A stretch of 64,000 nt of DNA from positions 24,909,315 through 24,973,314 of the forward strand of contig NC_045141.1 in assembly GCF_008831285.2 (NCBI RefSeq). The letters are read 5' to 3'. Below, piece by piece: positions 36,862 through 52,054 of this stretch; the first letter of the stretch is position 1; the number at the start of each line of letters is the position of its first letter. The position numbers and the translations under genes were made by a program. Source of the stretch: Nymphaea colorata. Lineage: Eukaryota > Streptophyta > Magnoliopsida > Nymphaeales > Nymphaeaceae. The notes beneath the pieces are model-generated. The model had not been told where the DNA came from and did not search any database. It saw nothing but the letters and a program-made list of their open reading frames with translations.

Positions 36862-39800
36862 ATGGCCGTTCCCGTCGAAGAAGCGATTGCCGCACTGTCT
36901 ACTTTCTCATTAGAGGTAATGCTCCACGATCTTGCTTCGCATTCATGCATCGAAAGCGCGCGGCGGGTTTGACGGTTTAGTGGGATGCATCTGGTTCTTG
37001 GTGTTCGTTCGACGATCCTTTTTTTTCTTGGATTTTTTTCATTTTGCTCAACTGTTCGTTGGATTGAGTGCTTCTACGATTCAAATTGCATTAGACTGTA
37101 CTGACAGCGACGTCGCCATTGACGTGGTATTGCCTACTGGACACTCTAGACGGGAAGGGTAACCAAAATGGAGTTCAACTGACGTTCATAGTGAAGAACG
37201 AGATACGGGTTGAGAGGCATTATGGAACGTATAATGAAATTCCCAACTTTTTCTCCCCGAAGAGTAGAGAAGAAAGTTTAGTTTAGCTCTTGGCGATAAT
37301 TGGAGCGCATGATTTTTTCTAGAGATTCAGGAAGGTTGCTGGTGGAACGATTGAGGTAGGTTTCTGATGTTGTTTTAGTCTTCAAGGAAACTGAAATGCT
37401 GTTATATGTTGGTGTGGTATAATACATGACATCTCGCACTAAGCTGAGAGATGTGCTTAAGATTGACTGGAGACCGATCTTTGACACGGCATTACCAAAT
37501 ACGACATGCACTCTTGCTATCATGCTCAAATGCTGATAGCCATGGTAGATTTTATAAACAAATTGCATGCTACATGGTATAGCCAGAGGGCGCTTTGAAA
37601 ATTATGGGGAGTTTGTTCACCGAAGGAAAATTCAATCTTACTGCTCTAGAAATAGATAAAGCATAGAATGCCATTATGCCAGTTCTATTTGCTAAATGAG
37701 CCACAGAAGAGAAAGTGAATGTGATGTTCCGTAGACACGAGATGGCGGCACCTTATTACCTATTTTATTGCAAAATTCAAGCTCTCAAGCACAAAAAGAA
37801 CAAAATTTTTAGTCATTGCAAGACGAACAGAAGATTGGCTAGACAATGCTAGCAACAGATCTAGAATTCAATGGGCTTGGAAAAAAAATTCATGTGCTAT
37901 GATGAACAACCAGATTTGTGTTTTGGTTTTAAGACATATGCTTCAGATGACAAAAGTAGCTGGTCTGGTGTTCAGCAACTTTAATAGATTATGTCTATCT
38001 TCATTTATAATGAAATCTTATATGTCAAACAGAAGATAAACATAAGCATCTACTAGCTGTATTTCCAGCAACAATGAGCCATTTTCCTGTATTTGTGTCT
38101 TTCAGGATGATCAACCAGACTTTCAAGGACTCAATATTTTGTTGTCAACTGAACGACAGGCAACAGTCAGTCCTATAGGTATTCACTACATTGTTCTTTG
38201 GGATTATAAAAGTATCACATATTTCTTCTCTGACTTCAGTCCAAAATTTGTGCATAGAAATCCATCACTTATATTCCTACAGATATATCATGTGTTTATG
38301 TCTCACTTTAACTTCTTTCCGTTTGAAGAATATGCTGATGTGTCTGCATACCGCCTATCACTTGTGGAAGACACGAAGGCCATCAACCAGCTGGTATGCT
38401 GTTATTCTGGTATTCTTTATTATGGTCCTTCAAGAAAATTATTGTACAAAATTGTTTTCTTCTTCCATATTCATGTGTGCTCTTTTGGTAGTCATTTAAC
38501 TTTATTTAAACATTGAGATGTGCAGTGGTAAGTTTGCGAACTTTATTCAAAATAGAGTTTTCTCCTCCTTTAGATCCATCTTGCATAGGTTCTTTAACGT
38601 GTACTGGATACATTTTCTCATCTCTAACAATTTGATGCCCATTTGGTTAGGTTTACGAAGGCAATTATTTGGTTATGTTCATGAATTCGTGATGAATATT
38701 TGCAGAATTCACTTACTGTAGAAGGAAAGGAGATGTCAGCTGTGCTTTACACATATCGCAGTTGTGTCAAGGCTCTACCTCAGGTTGTTGATTCTTTTGT
38801 GATAATTGTTTATGTTGTTGTGTACTTTAGAGTTGAATATTGATAGTTGACTTGAAGTTAGAGCTGGAACCTGAATAGGGATTGAATGAGAGAAGACATG
38901 GTAGAGTGCCAGCTGTGGGCCGACTTTATGGTCAGGGGCAGCAATTTTGGAAGTTTTTATTTACATCTTATAGGATGATGGCTTTCATAGCTGACCCAGC
39001 TCCTCATAGTTGGGCACACATTTATAAAATAATGCCACATGGTGCCTACAGGAAGATACAACAGAAACACATAGAACACATTGAAATCACCTGAATTTTC
39101 TTATGTTAGTAGTAGTACATTTGTTAATCATATTCTATGCTGAACCTATCAGGCACCACATGGACAAAGACACAGTAACTATTTGCTGGGAGGCATACAT
39201 GCAGATACTTATTGTGTTTATTTTCAACCCAGTGCCTTTCCTTATACTAGTCGCTTATTCATAGCTTACAGTTAGTGAGTGAGCTGTGATTGTTGTGACC
39301 TATGAACAGTTAGTGATCTGAGTGTAGAATTTTGACCCAGCCTAATTGTCTAAACTCACTAGTCTGCTTCTTGGTATGTTACATAGCGTAGAATAGTTCA
39401 GTCAACTGCGTTGTCAGTTGAATTTGTAACTACTTACATATATGTTTCATCTAAAGTTGTTTGTTGAACTTGAACTTGTGATGAGATGCTTAGTTGAGAC
39501 AATGATATCTTTTGTTCCCTTCCTGGAGGAAAGGCCACATTGTGTAGATCTCTGCTCGTTAAGTAATGGATCCTTTATTTGCTGTATCCATTTTTAGGAT
39601 TTACTTAATATTTTGTTGCAAAATCATGTTATGGGTGGATAATAAGCAGCAAACCTCAATTGGTGACATGATATTTGCTGATGGTGAGCTTTTGCAAATT
39701 TTATTGCACAAACATATTGAGGACAAATGCAGTTGCCGGAATCTATGAAGCAAAGCCAAGCAGATTTATACCTAGAGACCTATCAAGTTCTTGATCTGGA

Positions 39801-42800
39801 GATGAGTCGTCTTCGTGAAATTCAACGTTGGCAAGCATCGGCTGCATCTAAGGTAGTTTTAAGTTGTTTAACTATTACCATTTCTGGTATACTAACTGTA
39901 CTAAAAATAACACTTGTTGCACAGATGATCATTGTGATAAGCAGTAAGAATGATAGCCTTTTGCAGTTAAAAATGGATTTGTGTTCTTTTTGTGGTAAAA
40001 ATTTGGATAGAGCATCTTTCACCACATTATGTTCTGCCTACTCATAAGATCACATTCTTTAGCATATAAATATTTCCTGCCATTCATTTGTCAAATTCAG
40101 CACTGATGGCAACGAAACCTGTGTTATTCTAGTTTATAGTCGTAGCTTTGCCAGTATATTTCTCTTGGTTAATTGTTTGCTAGTTGCTACATACTACTAT
40201 GCAGCTTTTTATTCCCATTATTTGGTCAGTAACTTTCTATTTACACTCTTTACCTATAAAGTCTATAGTATTCCCCCCCAAATCATTTTTATCTCTTTTT
40301 CTGTGGATCACATCAGCATGTAGATGGCTTCTACTTCATCCACCTCCGTTATTGGAAATATCCTCTGCTTTAGATCATCTGTCTTCCAAAATGTTGGCTG
40401 TATCTGTTGGTAGCATGGTCAGGTGAGTTGTGGAGCATAAGCGGCTTATGTTAGCTGAGGGCAAGATAATATTTTCCTAGTTTCTTAAGTTTGTTGCTCT
40501 TTGGTTGACAAACTTTCAGGCTGATGGAATGTAGTTGGACTCTATGCCTTGTTTGCTCATGACAATAGATGCAGTTTCTTGGTATAGCTATATGTCTTTT
40601 GTCCCATGGCATTTGGAGGGGGTCCTGACTTTCACCATATACTCCAAACGTGCTCTTAGCTTTTTGTGGCTTGGCAACACATGTGACAAGGGGGTTGTGG
40701 AAGATGGAAATATAAACTTTATTGACTTATTTCCATTTTGAAGAATGCTAAACATATGATGTCCTATGGTTGTGATTTTTATCATGTTATCATGTAAATT
40801 GACTTGGATGCTGTTGGTTGCAGTTAATTGTTCAAATATACACCATACTTAAGTCCATTGAATTATGAGTTTATTTGAGATGGTTGGCAGACCAAAGTTT
40901 TTGGCATGTTAGATATGAAATGGTATTGCAGTATGAGCTGGAGGTCTATGACTATATCATATGCAAACTGAATGTGCTTGACAATGTATCTAGATTCTAG
41001 ATTACTGCTTTGGATACTCCATCTCAAAACATGGCTTTTTCACCCAAAACTTTTACATAGTCTGATTAGCCATAGGGAAATCAGCGGGTCATCTTTTTCA
41101 CCCAAAACTTTTACATAGTCTGATTAGCCATAGGGAAATCAGCGGGTCATTCCCTGTTTGACAAGTTTCCCAACTGCATTGCTAGTTAATGCATCTTATA
41201 TCTTACTAACTTTTGTAAAATGGGAGAAAGATTACTAAAGATCACTGCTACATGAACAAGGAAAAAGTTGAGAATTTCTGCTTAATCTCATGTATCCAAG
41301 GTTGAGTGTGACTAAAAAGGGTTGGCAAGCCGTGCGGTTGGTCCTGGATGAACCCACAGTTTCTCCCAATGGCAGAGTGTCCAATCAGGGGATGCCATGT
41401 AATAGTTGAAGTGGAGAATCTAATTGGGTCTAGATGTGTGCATATGATCCAAGTACTTGCCTTATGTTTCTTTTCAAAGCCAGCCTTACTGGGAATGCAA
41501 ATTTAAAGTTGGAAACAAACTCATAAATAGGCTACTGTGATTTTAGTTGGTTATTTTTTTTTATGTTTGTTGACGCAGACTTTAGATGTACATCTGTTAT
41601 AATTTTTAATGTTTAATGCTTCTCTATTGTCCTGAAAAGTTGATAAAAAAAAGAAGGAACTTATTCTGTGATGTTTATAGACTCACCAAAACTTGTTATG
41701 TCTATTTCAAGAGCAGATGTATTTGTTTCAGTAATTTTCTGTTTTAAGAAATTAGACTTCTGCACTTCATGTTTTCTCCTGATCATTATTATCTGATGTT
41801 TGTGCAACATATTTTAGCCAGCTTTAACATAATATTGTTTTTGTTTTTTATTGTTTTCATGATTTATATATCTGATACAGCTTGCAGCTGACATGCAACG
41901 CTTTTCAAGACCAGAAAGGCGCCTTAATGGCCCCACCACCACCCACATTTGGTATGCTGTTTAATTTAACACATGCAGCATGATAGACCTAGCCGTATGG
42001 ACATGATTAAAAGAGTTCAACTAGTTGGTTTTAACTTTAACACATGAAACTGGTAACAAATTTTATTATACATGTTTAAAAGCTTATCTTTTGCTTTGGA
42101 AGTTATGTTTTTATCTACATCAAGGATGTATTTTCAGAAGTTATATGGCTGGATTTTTTATTTTCACTTAGCAATATACAAATGAAAAAGAACGGGAATA
42201 TCTAATTAAGGGGCACTATTAATGAAATTTTGACTGTCGATTTTAATCGAAATTCAGTGTGCATTTCCGCCTTTCTCTCTCTCCCCCTCCCTCTGTAAAG
42301 GATCGTGTACATAATTGTAACTATATATAGTAAATCAATTCTCCAAGAAAAACCTGCAATACCAGCTCCATCATCTGCTGGGCAATAGAAAAAGGAGTTT
42401 GTTGTGAGAATGTTTGGTACCCCTAGTTAATACTTTTTCATCATAAAACCTGTTTAGTTGACATTGTATGACCAGTTGTACATGATGTAATTAGTCCTTG
42501 GATAACTCTCATTTATGACCTAGCAAATAAGTTGGCTAAGTACAAAAATTGTCAATGTAAGACTACTGAATACTTTGTCATCTTTTATTCTAATACATAA
42601 GGAAGCCCAAGGAAATTACTCCTTTTTAAGAATGATGTTCATCTGAGAGATACATGCTGTTGCAGGCTGGAGCCTGATAAGGTAGTCTACATAATATGAA
42701 GGTGAAGGTAACCTAACAAGTAATAACCCAATGGTGTCCTGAATGCGGAGGCTGAGTGTCAGCTGGTGGCTGTTAGTGCACAAGAAGCCACAGTTGAAGT

Positions 42801-45800
42801 ATGTACCTTCTAAGTTGCAAAAATGAAGCTTCCTGTGTCGTGAAACATTGCTGTATCTCTTGTGTCTGCTCTTGTTTATCATCAGATTGAAGTGTACAAA
42901 GTACAAACTTTGATCATCACTTAATATGTGAAACCATTGAACCTTGTCCGTTTCATCCAACTCATGTAGCATTTCGCAACCTGGAGATTTTTTACCAAGA
43001 GATACTTGGATGATAAAAGATATGAGAACTTATCAGCAAGTTTGGAATAGGGTGTCTTTTCCCAACTTGAACGTCTTAGGCACAAATTCGTATTTGTGTA
43101 TATCCACTATATTGTCAATGGTATCTTATTTTTCGGCCTTTAGTCTTCTCAGCTGTAATAGGTTATGTTACCTTCGTTTGAATGCTTGCTCGGGTTAGCG
43201 GGAGACCTGCTAGGCAGACATTATAGAATAACACCCTTTGATGAGAAATACGAGCAAGAGGCTTCGAGAAAACTAGTGTTTTCTGAATTATATCTTAAGC
43301 TCTTAAATTGAGCATAAACAGTAAAATCTGATAGTGGAGAAAACACATAATTTGCATTTTAGGAAAACTGTTCTTGCATTGGATCTGCATTTCATCTCGA
43401 TCCTACAAATTTTTTGGTGGTACTTTTATATCCCATTTATCATAGGTTACGTGTGAAGTGCTTGCCAGATTTTGGCAGTAACCACCCTGAAAATGGTGAC
43501 ACTGTCACATATACGGAACAAAAGTATGAATCTCGTTCTGGTAAGCAGAGTGAAACAAAATCAATCTAATTGCAGATAATATATGATTTATGGTGGAATT
43601 TTACATCTGGTTCGTAATTGTTCCCTATGAGATTTCTGATACAAATATTTTGCTTGCTTAGATTCTCTTTTGAAGAACTTTTGAAGAACTTATTTCTGGT
43701 TGTATTTTTACATCACAGGTCCATACTTAAGTTGCTTGATGTTCTGGTGGCTCTAGATCACCTTAAGAATGCAAAAGCTAGTATACCCAATGATTTTTCA
43801 TGGTATAAAAGGTATGGATATTTCTTTGCTTAAACCTCTGTGTCAGGTTCATTATTGCATAAGACACCCTCAACAAAGTTGATTATAGTTCCAACTTCCA
43901 TGCATTTTATTGAATCTATTAGCAGGAGTTTTTACAGTTTAATGGTTACTTCTGCTTTGCATGGTTTGTGAATATTTTACCTTATCCAATTTCCAACCTC
44001 GTAACTTCATGGTTGATCAGTTGTGGTCCTTTGGATATTGAAAACCACTGTTTCCTTGTTAGTTTTGCTATATCAAATTTGTGCGTGGTGTGATGCATTC
44101 CGTATCTTGATTTGATGACTAATATATTTTGATAATGTTTGTGAGCAATGTGAGTATTATTGTCTGTTGAATAAAGAGTATCATTTGACTTGTTTGAGTA
44201 CAGGACATTTACTCAAGTGAGTGCACAATGGCAAGATACTGATTCAATGAGGGACGAATTGGATGATTTACAGGTTACTGGATTTTATTTATCGATCTCT
44301 TTGATGCAAATGAGCTACATTTTGCAATAATTTTCTTGGATTCTCTTGTGAGATATATAAGTAGAAGCTTGTTCATGGAATTTACGGCAATCCTTTTCTC
44401 TAGTGTCATTGCTTGCCTTCCTAGGGATACTCATGGAAGTCCTTTCCTATTTTAACAGTTCATCAAGTATTTTTAAGCTTTAGTAGTTCTTCCTTTTGCA
44501 TAACACATTAGGTATCTAACTTTTTCTTTTCTTGCAGATATTCTTGAGTACAAGGTGGGCTATTCTGCTGAACTTACAAGTGGAAATGTTTCGTGTGAAC
44601 AAGTATCCATTCTTTATACATTGGACCAATATACATCCTTAAATCGACTAGAAATGTTATGGAAATAAATGAACTTCTATTATGGAACCTGGGAAAATCT
44701 GATTTTGATTAATTTTTTTGGATATGTTGTTCTGTTAAAAAATGAACAACGAGTTTACTGTTTTAACCATATATGGTAACATTTCTAATACATTCTTTGG
44801 TACTTGGAAGGTGACAATATGTTTAGTTTATGTTATTCAGATCTTGATAGCACTAGTACCGGCACTTGTGGTTCTTGACTAACAGATAGCATGGAGGACA
44901 TTCTTCAGATTCTTTTACTATTCTGTGTTGAGACTCTGGAGTTGGATTTTACCCTTCTGTTCCCAGAGCGCCATGCTCTTCTGCGTGTTCTGCCTGTGCT
45001 CGTAGTCTTAGCAGCAGCATCTGAAAAGGATAGTGATTCACTATTTAAAAGAGTTAAAATCAATCGTCTCGTTAGCATATTCAAGGTATTATATTTATAT
45101 CTTTGTTCTACGCTATCCAGACATCTTGTTTTGATTGTGTAGTATATCCACTGAATGTGGCATTTTCCTTCTGGTTTTTTCTTGTCTATATTAAGGGCCT
45201 TATTTTTCTTTTTGCAGAATGATCCTGTCATCCCTGCATTTCCAGACCTTCATCTTTCTCCTGCTGCAATGCTGAAAGAGCTAGCAATGTACTTTCAGAA
45301 GTTCTCAAGCCAAACCCGCCTTTTGGCTTTACCTGCACCACATGAAATCCTTCCCCGCGAGGCACAAGAATATCCTATGCAGTTTATATGCTTTGACTGA
45401 TGCTCTGTTGAGTCGTCTTGTGTTCTCTTTCCTATGATAGTGTGTTGAATAGTTCATGTACATCCAACAACGTAATCACCAAAATCTTTTAGATAGTACT
45501 GACGGCCATGAATTCCCAAAAATGTATGCTAGGTGAGGATTGTCTGACCAAAAATACTGTGATACACCTTAACACCCTTGGTTGTAGCCAAAATGGAGAA
45601 CTCGGTTGCTAGATGTGTCAGGTCATAATATTTTCTCATGGAGACATTATTGCTTCTCGTGTCCCCTTTGTGCTTAGCTTCTTCAGTTCTTTTTTTTCAC
45701 TAGGAACCACTATCTCTATTTTCTGTTTATTGCTTTTGTGTTGTTTCCTGAAAAAAGAAGTAGAATATCCGTTAACTATATGTTCTTGATGAAATCCTTT

Positions 45801-48800
45801 TTGTTAGTCTTATACTGTCTGTACAATTTTATAGATGTGTATCTTTGCTACTAATATTTGGATATCTTCCTTGTTGGATCTTGAGATCTTTATTTTCTGT
45901 TTTATTTAGATGAAAAAATGGAAAGGTCTTTAGCCCCAGTTAACTATTTTAGGAGTTTGGCTAGTTTTACTACCTCTTCTCTGGGATCCTCACTTTAAGT
46001 TTCAGTTGAACTTGTCTCTTTTTCTGCAAATGTGATCCTTATCTGCGTACATACCAGAAACATTATCTAATAGTCAACCACATTGGAGCTATACGTACTG
46101 AGCATGACGATTTCGCTGTACGGTTTGCGTCTGCATTAAATCAGGTGCTTCTTATGTTTGTATTAGACACTGTGTCAGCGTTAGTAATTCATTCTTGTGA
46201 CTTTGTTTTCTGTTTCTTCTGCATGGTTTGGCATGGCTGTTGAGGGGTTGTTAGCTGCACTTTGTTTTGGGGTAGTTTGGTTGCTGCATATGGTCTTGGC
46301 ACTTTTAAAGTTTCTGTTTCAAATTTGTTCCAGATCGTATTGCTGAAGCAGTCAGATGCATCAGATTCTGAGTGGTGCAGGGAAGTTAAGGGAAATATGT
46401 ACGATGTGGTTGTCGAAGGTGTTCAGCTTCTTAGCAAGTGGACTGGACGTATTTGGGAGCAGTGTGCATGGAAGTTTTCTCATCCCTGCAAAGATATATT
46501 TCCACAGGAGCACGAGACATCAACCTCTTTTTCTGACTATGAAAAGGTCTTTTCATCTGTTTTTATTTTCTGCTTATTGACATCACATTGACTTCATGAC
46601 TTGATGCCAGATATATTCAGGTTACCATTGTTGAAGTTCAATGACTGGTAAAAAAGATTCAGGTTTCATTTTTTCACATTTTTCTGCATGTATATGTCTC
46701 CTCATGTGTGTGTTTTCCTCCACCTAAGTTCCTAACCATTTGACCAGAAAATCATTTACGGAGTGCCATTGAGTTAAAGGGATGTGGTAAATTAAGTTTA
46801 CTTTGCTCAAGCATCAAGGTAAAATGTGTGCAAAATTTTCATGAATTTAATAGATCTAGATGTTTAAGAATAGGCCCTTGATACCAGTTTGTACTAGCCT
46901 AAAAGGCTATGCATGCATGTTTGAGGAAAATGGTCTTTGTAACTCCCTTCCACAATACCATGTGGACTTGATGGACTGTTGAACAAAATCTTTCGTGTGG
47001 AAATCCTCGCATTAACATGCAAGCTTTCAGCTCATGTCAAATTGGACCTTTTTTCCTGAAAAAAGTTTATACTGGTCATAAGTAAAAACTTTGTATGATG
47101 GACACTGTGTTAGTAATGCACCTAGTTATGTTTGATTTTTTTTTTTTCCTGTTAGCTTATTGAAACACTTCTCTTTCTTTTTTTAATGATAAATGCTTCT
47201 TCCAGTGGCAGTTTACTGGACCACTTGGAAATTTGTGGGTCTCGATTGTAGACAACATATGTTTAGATAGTTTAGTCTTTCTTATAGTTTCAGAGAATGC
47301 TGTACGTATGCGCTGATGAGCATTTTCTAGCTTTCATATTCAAATAAATGTTGCTGCTTTCAAATGAAAACACTATTGGCTAATTGCTTCTGAAAAGTGC
47401 TTTCGCTATTCTGCAGGTTGTCCGGTGGAACTATAGTCCAGAAGAGAGGAAAGCATTGGTTGAGCTTGTGAGCTACATAAAAAGTGTTGGTTCAATGATG
47501 CAGAGATGTGATACCATAATCGCTGATGCTTTGTGGGAAACAATTCATGGTGAGGTCCAAGATTTTGTGCAGAATCGGCTAGCAATCATGTTAAGGACTA
47601 CATTTAGGAAGAAAAAGGATCTTTCTAGGTAACATTGTCTTTTTTTGCATATGAATTGGATCCACTTCTTTTTTCTATAGATTTTGCTTTTATGTGCCTA
47701 TAAAATTCAAAGAAATACCTACAAAAGTGTGCAACCAAAAAACTTATATAAGGATAATTCTGTTTTCTATCCAAATCATAGCTGCTGTAAGTAAGTGATA
47801 AATCATACTTGTTGCAAAGAACCCTTGTATAGATTGTATGTATCCTTGTTTAAAAAGTGTAAGCGTACTCTTATAAATATGATGAACAAGGCTGACTAGA
47901 TTGTGTTCCTTTGATCCAATGATTTTGGTGATATCCTGGGTTTTTTGTTTGAATGAAATTTTCCAAATTGCAGGATTTTGTCTGATATGCGGACACTTTC
48001 GGCAGATTGGATGTCAAACACAGCCAACCCAGAAGTTGAGTTGCCATCGGTGCAGCATCCAGGTGAGGATGGCAATGGGAACAACTTTCACCCAAGGGCA
48101 GTTGCTCCAACAGCAGCTCAGGTTTGCTTTCATTTCATATGCTGTTATATTTCTCATGGTTATTTATTTCTAGCTGTTAAAAAGATACCTATGTTGCATT
48201 TGCTAGTAGTATAAACTCATTCTTGGTTTTTGGCACTTACTTCAAAGTTCAAATTTTGCTGTCTTGCAGTTGTGCTGCTTAGCATGATATTAAGTACAAG
48301 TTGAATCATATATAAATTGTTAGCTCATTCTGTTAAAATTTGTGTACAGATGACCTGTGAAGGGTAGATCATTAGCCAGTGAGGAGAAATGCTTGTATGC
48401 AAAACAAGCTATAGCTTCAGCAACATTTTTATTTTTTAAACTTGGAGTTAATTTTTTATTAAATGTGATGTAAAATGTTTTTTTTTTCCTTTATTTAACA
48501 TGTCATTCCTTTTATTCCATATTCTGCAAGTTTGTGGTTTGTCATATAGTATACATGCATTCATGTGCTTCTGTGACATCGATAATTTTCTATTTCATGG
48601 CAGGTGCACTGTTTGCAATTTTTAATTCATGAACTTGTTTCTGGTGGTAACTTAAGGAAATCTAGCGGATTATTTGGAAGCAGTGGCTTGGACATTCCAC
48701 CTAGTGAACTAAAACTCCTGGAATCATTCTTCCACAAACTTAGCTTCTTCCTGCATGTTATGGATTACACAGGTTTGCTTTTCATACATTTTTTTTCTTG

Positions 48801-51800
48801 CATATTATTGTTTTGCAACTCAGTCAAGTTGTTTTCTGGATATCTTCTAGTATAGTCATGAATGGCGATAAAGGATTATTATTGGTGGGACAGATGGTCT
48901 GTAATTTATTAAATGTACAGAGTGCGAAAACACTCCAGTGCATGAAAAAGCAAAAGATCGAAAGTCTTCTTTTATTATTCTATTATTTTTTTGCATGAGG
49001 ACTTATGAAGAGAATTTAATTTTTTGTCATTATTTTGGGCTAAAAGGTGGAAGATATGAAAATGAGAAGAAGTGATCCTTGTTGAGTGGTTAAAAGAAAC
49101 TATTATTTGCTGCAAAGAACTAGTCTACATCATCCTTGTTTTTTCTTCTGAGTTGCTCTTATTAGCTGTTCCTGTAGTTCATGCAAAATACGCCTTGTAA
49201 GGCCTCTCAAAGTTCATCCTCAAATTTTTGGAGTACTGTGTTTTGTGTTTCTGCATGATTCTTGTGCTTTTCTTCATGGATGTGTGTCAGCAAGCAGAAT
49301 CGAGTCCAGAACTTCTCTGTTGTCTTATTTGTTCATACTGCTACTCCCTTTGCTTTATTCTCTCTGATTTGGTATTGGTGCCTTGGAATATATATAAGTG
49401 AAGTGCTTTTTGGTGGTTGCAGCAACAATTGCAACATTAACAGATCTTGGATTCCTGTGGTTTAGGGAATTTTATTTGGAGACATCTCGTGTAATTCAGG
49501 TAAAATTGTGGTACTTCTGCTAAGTGACACTTTTCACAGTTAATTTAATAATTATGCCACTATGTATTGATTTAGGAGTACCATTAGTTTTTTTTTTTCC
49601 ATACGTTTGCTGGTGCCACGTGAAGGAGAATCAATTGTTTTTAAGGGAGAGAATTTTGCCAACAAGAGCTCCATCCATCTGGATTGGAAGTTGGACTTAT
49701 GACCTTTGAGGAGAGTCAATCTTCCTTGGTTGAGTTCATCAATTTACAAATTTTTATGAGCAAATTGGAATATATTTCTATTCTCTCATATGAAAGCATG
49801 TTCCCTTCCTGTAAATCGAGTTTCTGGTTAGAAGTCAGAGGGTTATGATTATCAACATTTCTGACTGTTAGCCTGTATTTTCTAAAAGCCTATGATGGCA
49901 AATCCAAACTTGAAGTACTTTCCTTATCCCCCAGAAGTTAATAATATATTTTTGTTTGCTCTCTGTAGTTTCCAATCGAATGTTCTCTTCCATGGATGCT
50001 AGTGGATCATGTGATCGAGTCTCAAGACAGAGGGCTGCTTGAAAGTGTTCTGATTCCATTTGATATATATTGTGATTCTGCACAGCATGCTTTAACTGCT
50101 CTGAAGCAACGTTTCTTATATGATGAAATTGAAGCCGAGGTGAGCCTTTGTTTAAGCTTTTATGGGACTCCAAATCTTTGTGGAATTTATTTATCTAAAT
50201 TCTAAACTCTAAAGTGTTCTGGTACTGCTAATTTGACCTTGATCCTTTTATGCTGTAAATATTGTATTGAGTTTTTGGTTATGGTGTTCACCATATCTAA
50301 CAGCTGCTTTGCACTATTCTGCTACTTGATCGGTCCCAACTGATTCATAGTTGCAACTATCCAAGTTAGCATGTCATGTCACACCAACAATTGGTACAAT
50401 ATCTGTGTTCATGTGGAGCATCGTTTTCTCTAGGTTTTAGCACAAAGCGAAAAGCTCAAATGAAGTAGTGCAATCTGATCTGGAAAAAAAATGGAGACTG
50501 TAGGTAAAGAAACCTGAACTGGGGCACTGCTAGGCATCGTTTTTGAGCTCCTTCTGCAGAATCTACTGCTTAAGATGAATTTCAATCCATTTATAATGTG
50601 TATTGGAAATAATATGTATGTATGCAGTGCGTAAGTGTGTTTGTAAACCAAATGGCAGGATACTATTTATTTGCAGAATCTGCTTGGTGCTATGGGAAAC
50701 CACATTGGGATAGATTTGAGGTGGCAGGACTTCTTTGGAGGAAAATGGGATTATTCCTTGAAGAGACTAATTGCTTCCAGTTTATGACGATAAACTTGCT
50801 CTTATGGCTTAACTGAAATTTGTGTTTCCAACTAAAGATGTGGCTAAATTTATCTTATTATGAAGAACCAGGACTATATGTGTTGACAGTTTTGGCTCAT
50901 ATTTGGCAGGTTTTGTAGGCTGCTAGCACCGTAATTGTGTTTCTTACAAGTGATAGTTGACATTTTGTGGGGAACTCTGACATTTTTGTTCATGAATGAA
51001 CGGAAGATTATATTTGTTTGTTTGTTATATGAAGTTAAAAAATGTATCTTTTCTTGTTCAAGGTATAAAATAATGTGCTTGCATGTGTATCTGTGTGTGT
51101 ATGAGATAACTGTAACTATGACATTTTCTCTTTGTCGACTTTGGTTTTCAGGTAGATCTTTGCTTTGATCAATTGGTGTTCAAAGTGAGTGAGAATATTT
51201 TTACATATTATAAGAGCTGCGCTGCAAGGTACATTCATGTCTTAATATGTGTTTATACATGTTCATGCTTAATCCTGCAAATCTTCTGTATTCAGTTCAC
51301 CTTTTATTCCTTTTCTCCCTGCAGCAAGTTACTGGATCCATCATTTATATTTGCATCTGACAATGCGGACAAATATTATGTTCCACCCATACGATTTGAT
51401 TCCATATTCCAAATGCGGAGGATGAAGGTGAGATTTTCTACATGATAATCATGATTAGTTATGTTACATGTTTGTGTGTGTGTGTGTGAGGTTGAGAGAG
51501 AAAAATGGCTGAGAACATCTATGAGTCAATAAAGTAATTCTAACAGTAGCTTTCTATTTGACTGTATGTTACAGTAGTCTATAGATGTTTGAATTGTATA
51601 GCGTGCAGCAAAATGTCAAACTTTAGTACTATTCTGAGTATTGTTTCCAAAGTACATTCAATGGTGCATGTAAGTGAACTTTCTATGAACTATGAAGTGA
51701 ATTCTAGAAGGTTCTTGTTATATTAGCAGCTTGTTTTGATATTATGAAACTGGGCATAGGCATCAAATTGATATCTCCTGGATGCTTCGTAAGACAGTTA

Positions 51801-52021
51801 ATACTACAATTAGTTGTTTGAAGGAATAATCAAGGTGCTTCGAGATACTAAGCATGTACTGTATAGATTCTTACATCCATGTGTGATAATAGCTTCATGT
51901 TGCCTGGTACTTAGAGTCCACTCTATATTAACATAGCCTTCTAAGGTAGGCACAAATTCTTAAGCAAAAAAGAGAAACCTTAAAATCTATGACAAGGGGG
52001 AATTACATCCATGTGTGTAAG

Positions 52022-52054
<33 letters not shown>

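Noticed and set aside
45370-45400. Reading PIR exon 11 through to the stop at 45398-45400
   Set aside because: It would truncate the protein at a conserved block. The AT-AC junction restores the full conserved sequence downstream.
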